DNA of 25,339 nt, taken from contig JAUHXN010000009.1 in NCBI GenBank assembly GCA_030426865.1, positions 1 to 25,339 on the forward strand. The letters run 5' to 3'. Numbering within the stretch: position 1 is the first letter of the stretch; every line of letters starts with the position of its first letter. The position numbers and the translations under genes were made by a program. This DNA comes from a bacterium. GTDB taxonomy: Bacteria; Bacteroidota; Ignavibacteria; Kapaibacteriales; UBA2268. This document shows positions 15,881 to 22,337 of the stretch, piece by piece. A model generated the notes under the pieces. That model searched no databases. It worked only from the letters and a program-made list of their open reading frames with translations, and had not been told where the DNA came from.

Positions 15881-17437
15881 TTGAGTACCTACAGGAAAAA
15901 TACACTCTTTATAGCCCTAATCTTTATAATTCTCTATCTGATGGAGTTTTATGGAGGTTATTTACTAGCAGGACTCAACTTTGCTTTCCCAATGGATGAT
16001 CCTTATATCCATCTAGCTATGGGTAAAAATCTAGCTCTTAATGGTAGTTGGGGGCCGATGGCAGATACTTTTAACTCGTCAAGTTCATCGTTACTATATA
16101 CACTCATTATTTCTATTTTCTTTTTCTTAGGGATTGGAGGTATATCGACTTTATTTATTATAAATATCATATCAAGTTTAGGTTGTCTTTTTGCATTCGA
16201 AAAGGCAATAAAGGCAATGAACTTCAATCCAGATAGATATATAGTTTTAGCGTTTTCGTTTGTTATGATAGTACCATTATATCATATCGCATATTTATCT
16301 ATGGAGCATACTCTTCATATATGGCTTATATTATCAGGTGTCACTAGAGCTGCAAAGTATTTATCCCAAAATAAAAATTACACAAAAACTATAATAAGTT
16401 TATCTGTTATTACATCATTTGCTACGATGGCAAGGTACGAATCTCTTTTCTTTGCACTAATATTTGGTTTGATTTTACTTTATAGAAAACAATTCAAAAA
16501 TGCTATAATATTTGGTATAATTACATTGATACCAATAGCTATATTTGGCTATATTTCAGTACTTAATGGTGAGAGCTTTTTACCGAATAGTGTGCTAATC
16601 AAAGGCGTTCGTAGTGGGGATACTGATTTGATATATTATCTAAAGTATCTATTCAGATGGGCAAAGACTATGATCGAATTCCCTGATTATGGACTTGCTG
16701 TATTAGTAATATTGAGTTCTGTTATATGGAAAATAAAAGATAAAGTTTTTGATGTATCATATTGGTTCTCATTTATCGCACTTGCTGTACTTATACTACA
16801 TGGATCATTTGCGAAAATAGGATGGTTAGCTCGCTATGAGGCGTATCTAATTGCACTATCATTAGTTTCATTTACTTTCATATGCGATAAATTTAAGAAA
16901 GATAAACGAACTTTCATTTTATCTTTTGTAATAATTGCAATATTTATTGGGATAAGAACTTTTCCTAGTACTTTTGATTATAGATATGGAATGCAAAATA
17001 TTTATAATCAGCAATACCAAATGTCACAGTTTATAAAAGAATACTATAATGATAGTGAGATTGTACTCAATGATATAGGGACAACTTCATATTACACTAA
17101 TGCAAAGTACATTGACGTTTGGGGGTTAGCTAATTACGAGATAGTTGACTACAAACTAAAAAACGGTAGTATAAATCAGGATTTGGTGGCAAGATTAGCT
17201 TATGATAGAAACTCGAAAATTGCAATTATTTATAATGAAAATAGCTTTGATTACGTCCCAAGTGAATGGAAGAAAGTTGCTTCCTGGACAATAGAAAATA
17301 GGCAAGTCTCTAACTTTGCAACTGTCTATTTTTATGCAATTAATGTACCTGCTTCTGAACTATTAGAACAAGTAGCAATGTTCAGTAAAAATATACCATC
17401 GGAGATACAAGTTGAATATTTTAAAGAAAAAGAATAG
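15881..17437 (+). CDS. GT-C-type multi-spanning membrane glycosyltransferase-like protein
   Basis: The 518-residue product has roughly ten hydrophobic helices in its first 375 residues and a soluble C-terminal part of about 140 residues. The first external loop contains PMDDPYIHLAMGKNLA with Asp39-Asp40, the position and style of the catalytic acidic motif of GT-C enzymes (ArnT/PMT-like), which transfer sugars from polyprenyl-phosphate donors. The C-terminal domain (VLNDIGTTSYYTNAKYIDVWGLAN) resembles the end of related uncharacterised membrane proteins. Donor and acceptor are unknown. The start is TTG at 15881: an in-frame TAG lies three codons upstream and the first ATG (residue 21) would remove helix 1. 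The 3' end overlaps the DUF3817 gene by 26 bp. Confidence 0.75.
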   Translation: MSTYRKNTLFIALIFIILYLMEFYGGYLLAGLNFAFPMDDPYIHLAMGKNLALNGSWGPMADTFNSSSSSLLYTLIISIFFFLGIGGISTLFIINIISSLGCLFAFEKAIKAMNFNPDRYIVLAFSFVMIVPLYHIAYLSMEHTLHIWLILSGVTRAAKYLSQNKNYTKTIISLSVITSFATMARYESLFFALIFGLILLYRKQFKNAIIFGIITLIPIAIFGYISVLNGESFLPNSVLIKGVRSGDTDLIYYLKYLFRWAKTMIEFPDYGLAVLVILSSVIWKIKDKVFDVSYWFSFIALAVLILHGSFAKIGWLARYEAYLIALSLVSFTFICDKFKKDKRTFILSFVIIAIFIGIRTFPSTFDYRYGMQNIYNQQYQMSQFIKEYYNDSEIVLNDIGTTSYYTNAKYIDVWGLANYEIVDYKLKNGSINQDLVARLAYDRNSKIAIIYNENSFDYVPSEWKKVASWTIENRQVSNFATVYFYAINVPASELLEQVAMFSKNIPSEIQVEYFKEKE

Positions 17438-17735
17438 AAAATCGAATCTAAAAGCTCTAAGAAAACTAGGGTTTCTAGAAGGTTTAAGTTATTTGGCTCT
17501 GTTCGGTGTTACTATGCCCCTTAAGTATATGATGGGTATGAGAGAACCTAACTATATAGTAGGGGTTATACATGGGGTATTGTTTGTAGCTTATGTATTT
17601 TGGACATACCTTATATTTAATCAGTACAATCTTAGCGTTAAAAAAACACTTGTACTTCTAATTTCTTCTTTGCTTCCTTTTGGTACTTTCGTGACAGATG
17701 CGCGCATATTGAAGCCACTAGACAACGAAGCTTGA
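17412..17735 (+). CDS. DUF3817 family small membrane protein
   Basis: The 107-residue product carries the DUF3817 pattern: LRKLGFLEGLSYLALFGVTMPLKY (about 16-39), then GVIHGVLFVAYVFWTYL (51-67) and a third helix VLLISSLLPFGTFVTD (81-96). These proteins are integral membrane proteins of unknown function, usually around 100 residues with three helices. The start is the TTG at 17412 within the end of the GT-C gene in another frame; no ATG occurs before residue 35, inside the domain, so a TTG or other non-ATG start is required. The convergent gap of 43 bp to batE holds no clear terminator. Confidence 0.85.
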   Translation: MNILKKKNRKSNLKALRKLGFLEGLSYLALFGVTMPLKYMMGMREPNYIVGVIHGVLFVAYVFWTYLIFNQYNLSVKKTLVLLISSLLPFGTFVTDARILKPLDNEA

Positions 17736-17778
17736 TTATACTTTAGCGTTAAAATATATAGCTCTCATTCGAATAAAA

Positions 17779-18531
17779 TTATATCGGACGGAAGCTACTT
17801 TTGTCTATCCAGCCTATTTCGCCACTGTCAAGACGGATTTTATTCCAATCACCAACACGATCTAACACTTCCATTTTTACACCTTCATGAAGTATGAATA
17901 GGTCTTGGCTCTTATCATCAGGCGAGCTCTTCACATAAGCACTTGGTGATGTGAGTATTGCGTATTGCTTAACATACTCACGTTCGTTTGTACTATACGC
18001 AAAATAGAAAGTAACCGAGAATAACATAAGTGATGTTACTATACCTATAAATGATATTTTTTTTACAGAAGTGCTTCTGCTGAATATTAGCATTGCAAAA
18101 AACGCAAATACAACCCAGATGAATATAATAGTCCAATAAGACCAACCTGCAGAGTTAAGGTTACTTCTGATAGCATCAAGCCATTCAACGATAAATATTT
18201 GCTCAACAGGTGTAACTTTATCTATTGTTTTTAGTCTTGCTATTGCCAAATTGTGGTCTATATCTTCGTCATCACTAAGTTTATCAGCTCTTTCTAGATT
18301 CAGTATTGCAAATGATATATTATCAGTTTTGTAGTATGCACTTCCCAAGTTATAATATAACTCAGCGGATACATAGCCAGAATCAATTACTTGCTCGTAG
18401 ATGTTGATGGCATCGGCATATTTTTTATTAGCATAAGCATCATTTGCCTTTGTGAATAATTGCTCTACAGAGTTACCGAGCAATGTAAAAGGTATAACCA
18501 ATGTGAAGAGTATCAATGTTAGTTTTCTCAT
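17779..18531 (-). CDS. batE: BatE: TPR and SH3-domain membrane protein of the Bat aerotolerance cluster
   Basis: The 250-residue product has a signal peptide (about 1-19), two to three TPR helices-pairs (about 22-105; AYANKKYADAINIYEQVI, AELYYNLGSAYYKTDN), two transmembrane helices (about 132-150 and 159-178) and a C-terminal bacterial SH3 domain (about 188-247, with GDWNKIRLDSGEIGWI). This is the BatE layout, in which the SH3 part lies in the periplasm. Bat proteins were linked to aerotolerance in Bacteroides fragilis and to envelope stress in other bacteria; the molecular role is unsettled. The gene overlaps batD by 4 bp and ends the operon. Confidence 0.88.
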   Translation of the reverse strand: MRKLTLILFTLVIPFTLLGNSVEQLFTKANDAYANKKYADAINIYEQVIDSGYVSAELYYNLGSAYYKTDNISFAILNLERADKLSDDEDIDHNLAIARLKTIDKVTPVEQIFIVEWLDAIRSNLNSAGWSYWTIIFIWVVFAFFAMLIFSRSTSVKKISFIGIVTSLMLFSVTFYFAYSTNEREYVKQYAILTSPSAYVKSSPDDKSQDLFILHEGVKMEVLDRVGDWNKIRLDSGEIGWIDKSSFRPI

Positions 18532-20363
18532 CTTATTCCTCTCTCTATATTCGTTATCACGGTACCTGATTTTTCATAAACTTCGTTCATTCGATTAGAT
18601 GTATTGGCTGAGTTCGAATATCTAGCAAACTCACTTTCTTCTAACGTTTTTAAGAAATTGTCAATTTGAGTTTCATCTACATTGATTTGTGCAAGCTTAG
18701 TTCTCACTACTTCTTTGTTTAACTCAGATACTGGTATATTAAGCTTATCAGAAATATAACCCCACAATGCCTTTGTAATCTCTTCATAAAATTTATTGCT
18801 GTCATTCGCTTTTAGCGCTTCACCAGCAGCTGAGAGTCTTTTCTTTGCTAATTTATTTGCTCTTTTATTCTTAAGTAAATCTGTGTCTTCTTCTTCTTTT
18901 CTTCGTTTGCTCAATAGTAAAAAGAAAATAAGAAATAGGAAAAAAGGTAACATCATCAGTATATAGAATACTTGTGAACCAAAGAATCCAGATTTTGATT
19001 TCGCTTTCAAGTCAGTTTCAGATTTGATGTATCGAATATCTTTCCCTAATAACTGGAGTTCGGCGCGACTAACCCCCGATACATTAGATGTCCCATCGCC
19101 ATTACCTTTGCCAACATCTATTACGAACTCTTCACTAGTAATTGTTTTGTAGCTATTGCTAGTCAGATCAAAGTAAGAAAATGTAATAGGTTCTATTTTA
19201 TATTGACCTTCTCTGCGTGGTATAATTAAGAATTCGAAAATCTTTTCGCCAGACATACCAGCTAATGATACTTTTGTATTGTCGGCTGTTTTGGGGTCAA
19301 ATGACTCCATATCCGGAGGAAGTGTAATAGTCGGAGCGTCAAAAAGCTTTAAATTTCCTTTGCCAGATACTTTTACTTTTAAAGTAATAGGTTCGTTAGT
19401 TACAGTTTTAGTATTATCTACCCATGCGTTCATCTCATAATTACCAACCGCCCCATTGTATCCTTCGGGAGCACCCTCTGGTAATGGCTTGACGTTGACA
19501 GTTATAGCATTAGAGCTAAGATTATATTCGAAATCCTTGTATGAGCCACGGTTAAAAAAGTCATCAAACATACTACGTCTTCTGTTCGATTGACCAGTGG
19601 TTTGCAATCTAGTAACGGTTTTAAATTCGTAAGGGTCTATAGTCAGTTTCCCACTTTGTTGAGGGAATAAAACAACTTGCTTTAGAGTTGCAACTCTGAA
19701 CCATACTCCATTAACCTGTTCTCTTTGCCATTGAACTTCACCTAAGTCTATTTCTTGACTCCAAAAACCATTTAAAATAGGTGAGCTTTCCATTTCTAAT
19801 CCTACTACGTTCAACTCGCCATTCACATATAACTTAAAGCTAGCAGTAATCTGTTCACCTACATAAGCGCTGGTCTTAGAGACATTAGTTTTAAGGAATA
19901 GATTATTCTTAATTATATCAATGGCTTGTCCACGCAGTGATTTTTCTTGCTCTGCGGCTTGTTGGCGTCTTTCTTTCTCTGCTTGTGAAGGTTCTACTAC
20001 TCGTAACTCTATAGTATTAGAACGCAGTCTTTTACCATCTACTTGAATCGATGCAGGTTGTATTGTAGTTGTTCCTACTTTATTTGCTTTTAGTACATAA
20101 GTAAATGAAAGTGAGCGACTGTATTGTCCATTAATTATCTGCATACTACTAGACTGAGATGGGCCGTTAAGCACTTCAAACCCCGCGAAACTAGGCGGTC
20201 TAAAATTGCTAGCATCAGTATTGACACTGAACTGCACACGGAATGGTTCTCCTTGTACAACTGGATTACTACTTACTGCAGTTGTAAACTGAGGTTCTTG
20301 TCCTAATGCTACAAGGGACAAACAAATACTAATAAATAAATATAATATTACTCTTTGTTTCAT
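18528..20363 (-). CDS. batD: BatD protein (BatD/'oxygen tolerance' family)
   Basis: The 611-residue product has a signal peptide (cleavage near residue 21). A long periplasmic part of Ig-like beta domains (about 25-420) follows, containing the family segments SSNPVVQGEPFRVQFSV, KTNVSKTSAYVGEQITASF and TNEPITLKVKVSGKGNLKLF. A single transmembrane helix lies at about 465-485, followed by a basic and then helical cytoplasmic tail of about 125 residues. BatD is thought to work with the VWA proteins BatA/BatB at the inner membrane. It starts with its ATG sharing one base with the batC stop (TAATG) and overlaps batE by 4 bp. Confidence 0.92.
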   Translation of the reverse strand: MKQRVILYLFISICLSLVALGQEPQFTTAVSSNPVVQGEPFRVQFSVNTDASNFRPPSFAGFEVLNGPSQSSSMQIINGQYSRSLSFTYVLKANKVGTTTIQPASIQVDGKRLRSNTIELRVVEPSQAEKERRQQAAEQEKSLRGQAIDIIKNNLFLKTNVSKTSAYVGEQITASFKLYVNGELNVVGLEMESSPILNGFWSQEIDLGEVQWQREQVNGVWFRVATLKQVVLFPQQSGKLTIDPYEFKTVTRLQTTGQSNRRRSMFDDFFNRGSYKDFEYNLSSNAITVNVKPLPEGAPEGYNGAVGNYEMNAWVDNTKTVTNEPITLKVKVSGKGNLKLFDAPTITLPPDMESFDPKTADNTKVSLAGMSGEKIFEFLIIPRREGQYKIEPITFSYFDLTSNSYKTITSEEFVIDVGKGNGDGTSNVSGVSRAELQLLGKDIRYIKSETDLKAKSKSGFFGSQVFYILMMLPFFLFLIFFLLLSKRRKEEEDTDLLKNKRANKLAKKRLSAAGEALKANDSNKFYEEITKALWGYISDKLNIPVSELNKEVVRTKLAQINVDETQIDNFLKTLEESEFARYSNSANTSNRMNEVYEKSGTVITNIERGIR

Positions 20364-21196
20364 TACCAGTTTTTCTCTGTCTTGTTAGACTTAGATTTTA
20401 ATTTTCTTAGTTTCTTTTGTAATTCCTTTTCGTCATTCATCATTGCCTGCAATATTCGTTCAGCGTCTTGTTTTGAAATTTTAGGTTTCTGACCGCTTTG
20501 CGCTTTGTCTTTATCACCTGTTTTATTTTCATCTTGCTGACCATCATTACCATCCTTTTTATCGTTTTCCTGATCCTTATTCTTGTCTCCTTTTTGCTTG
20601 TTTTGGTCTTGCTTATCTTTGTTCTTTTCGTCTTTATTCTGACCGTCCTGATCTTTATTTTTATCGCCGTTTTTGTCCTTATTTTGGTCTTGTTTATCTT
20701 TATTCTGGTCGTTTTTATCTTTGTTGTCTTTGTTCTTATCCTTATTCTTGTCTTGCTGTTGTTGTTTTCTTAGCATTTCTCTGGCATAAGCAAGATTATA
20801 TTTAGTATCATCATCCTTAGGGTTGTTCTTTAGTGCATTTATATAAGCATCTACACTTTCTTGATATTTTTTATCTTCTAGAAGCGAGTTTCCTAGATTG
20901 TGAAAGACTTTAGAAAGCTCTCTTTTCGAGAAATTCTCTCCTGAAAGTTCCTTGTATTTGTCCATTGCTTCTTGGTAGTTGCCTTGTTTGTATAGCGAAT
21001 TAGCCAAATTGTATTTTGCTATACTTGAATTAGGATCCTTTTCTAAAGATTTTCTATAATCAATCTCGGCATCTTTGTAATTATTACTCTTGTAGCTATT
21101 GTTCCCATTGTATATATATTTACTAGCATCTTCTTGTGAATACGCAGAAGTACTAATAAATAGAAATAGGGCTATGATTATGCTTAATTTAGTCAT
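20363..21196 (-). CDS. batC: BatC: TPR protein with long Asp/Lys/Asn/Gln-rich region
   Basis: The 277-residue product has a signal peptide (about 1-21) and three TPR units (about 23-135; GNNSYKSNNYKDAEIDYRKSL, YNLANSLYKQGNYQEAMDKY, LGNSLLEDKKYQESVDAYINAL). A charged low-complexity stretch (about 145-232) made almost only of K, D, N, Q, G and E follows, then a helical KISKQDAERILQAMMNDEKELQKKLRK segment. That last segment matches the conserved end of BatC proteins. It is probably periplasmic and pairs with BatB. Its start overlaps batB by 8 bp and its stop shares a base with batD. Confidence 0.88.
   Translation of the reverse strand: MTKLSIIIALFLFISTSAYSQEDASKYIYNGNNSYKSNNYKDAEIDYRKSLEKDPNSSIAKYNLANSLYKQGNYQEAMDKYKELSGENFSKRELSKVFHNLGNSLLEDKKYQESVDAYINALKNNPKDDDTKYNLAYAREMLRKQQQQDKNKDKNKDNKDKNDQNKDKQDQNKDKNGDKNKDQDGQNKDEKNKDKQDQNKQKGDKNKDQENDKKDGNDGQQDENKTGDKDKAQSGQKPKISKQDAERILQAMMNDEKELQKKLRKLKSKSNKTEKNW
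20501..20764 (-). repeat. Low-complexity coding repeat in batC (KDxNKDK-type)
   Basis: About 88 codons encode irregular repeats of N-K-D-K, D-Q-N-K and similar units. The DNA is correspondingly purine-rich on the coding strand. It produces a spurious long open frame on the plus strand (20498-20773). Such tracts are prone to slippage, so copy number may vary between strains. Confidence 0.75.
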
Positions 21197-22229
21197 TATC
21201 TTCTCCTACTATTTTTTTCAATGTGAATGTCTTATTCTTTCTATCGTTTATTAACATGTCCAAAACTAACACAAAGAGAGCAAAGAAAAATACATATTGG
21301 AATCTATCTTCAAAATCAGTAAAAACTTTTGCTTCGAATTCAGTTTTTTCCATTTGGGCAATGTCATCTATCAAATCACTTAAGTTGAAATCTCCACCAG
21401 AAGCACGGACAAAATTCCCACCTCCGATAGATGCCAATTCTTTGAGCATGTTTGCATTCAATTTTGAAACAACGGTTTTACCGTCACTATCTGTGAAATA
21501 TCCTCTTTCTTGGCCATTTACTATATTCGGTATAGGACCTCCGTCAACTGAGCCCATACCAATAGTATGTATAACAATGCCTTTTTCCTCAGCTTTTTTT
21601 GCTGCACTTAGAGCATCATCTTCATGGTTTTCACCATCTGTTATTATTATCATAACCTTATTCACTTTCTCATCTTCTGAGAAAGATTTCATACCTAGAT
21701 CGATTGCACTACCGATTGCTGTACCTTGCTTTTCTATCAAATCAGTATTCATTGTAGAAACCATTAGTTTAGCAGCTGAATAGTCAGTAGTCAAAGGTAG
21801 TTGCAAAAATGAATCACCAGCAAATAGTACAATACTTATCTTATCTTGTTTCAAATCATCTATTAGTCGCTTGATAGCTGATTTAGCTCTTTCTAATCTA
21901 TTAGGACGAATATCCTCTGCTAACATACTATTAGAAATATCTACTGCTATTACTACCTCTATACCTTCTCGTTTTACCTCTTTCATTTTAGTACCTAGCT
22001 GAGGGTTAGCTAGACCAAATACCATTAGTGAAAATGCTATGAGTAAAAGAATGAATTTCAAACTATTTTTGAAAGTAGATACATTAGGTGCTAGTCTAGT
22101 TAGTGCAGTTTGATTAGCAAATTTAGCTAAAAGCTTTTTCCTTCTAGTTCTATATATAACATAAAAAAGCACCAAAATTGGCACTGCGAATAAGATATAT
22201 AGATATATTTCGTGTTCTAGTTTTAACAA
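21189..22229 (-). CDS. batB: BatB-type von Willebrand factor A membrane protein
   Basis: The product, 346 residues from TTG at 22229, has an N-terminal hydrophobic helix pair (LEHEIYLYILFAVPILVLFYV; KFILLLIAFSLMVFGLA), a VWA domain (about 88-275) and a C-terminal helix (FQYVFFFALFVLVLDMLI). The metal-ion-dependent adhesion site is intact: DISNS (Asp97, Ser99, Ser101 in this numbering) and ITDGENHEDD. The frame stays open to ATG 22322, but the TTG start gives the usual family N-terminus (F/L-E-H-P/E-x-Y-L) and lies 26 bp after a good promoter. The extra residues from 22322 would overlap that promoter. It sits directly before batC, as batB does; no second VWA gene (batA) is present upstream. 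Confidence 0.88.
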   Translation of the reverse strand: MLKLEHEIYLYILFAVPILVLFYVIYRTRRKKLLAKFANQTALTRLAPNVSTFKNSLKFILLLIAFSLMVFGLANPQLGTKMKEVKREGIEVVIAVDISNSMLAEDIRPNRLERAKSAIKRLIDDLKQDKISIVLFAGDSFLQLPLTTDYSAAKLMVSTMNTDLIEKQGTAIGSAIDLGMKSFSEDEKVNKVMIIITDGENHEDDALSAAKKAEEKGIVIHTIGMGSVDGGPIPNIVNGQERGYFTDSDGKTVVSKLNANMLKELASIGGGNFVRASGGDFNLSDLIDDIAQMEKTEFEAKVFTDFEDRFQYVFFFALFVLVLDMLINDRKNKTFTLKKIVGEDND

Positions 22230-22255
22230 TGTCTTAGTATTGATTAAATTGATTA

Positions 22256-22286
22256 CAAAATTATGAATTAAAGTTATTTTAGTCAA
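22256..22286 (-). promoter_or_regulatory. Promoter of the bat operon (TTG-N20-TAATTTTG)
   Basis: On the minus strand TTG (22286-22284) is followed after 20 bases by TAATTTTG (22263-22256). This fits the Bacteroidota -33/-7 pattern in both elements and spacing. The -7 box ends 26 bp before the proposed TTG start of batB at 22229. It is the best promoter candidate in the window. Confidence 0.6.
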
Positions 22287-22337
22287 TATTTGCAACATTA
22301 TGTAACGAATAACACTACTCATTTGTTATAGTATAAC

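Noticed and set aside
20498..20773. 91-codon plus-strand frame rich in I, L, V and F
   Set aside because: It is the exact antisense of the K/D/N/Q-rich part of batC, which automatically reads as a hydrophobic string; it is not a membrane protein.
21223..21783. 186-codon plus-strand frame opposite batB
   Set aside because: It lies fully antisense to the conserved VWA domain, lacks any motif and is explained by codon bias of the real gene.
22285..22292. AATATTTG as a -7 box for the subtilase gene
   Set aside because: One mismatch in the essential TA, no -33 element, and it overlaps the better-supported bat promoter on the other strand.
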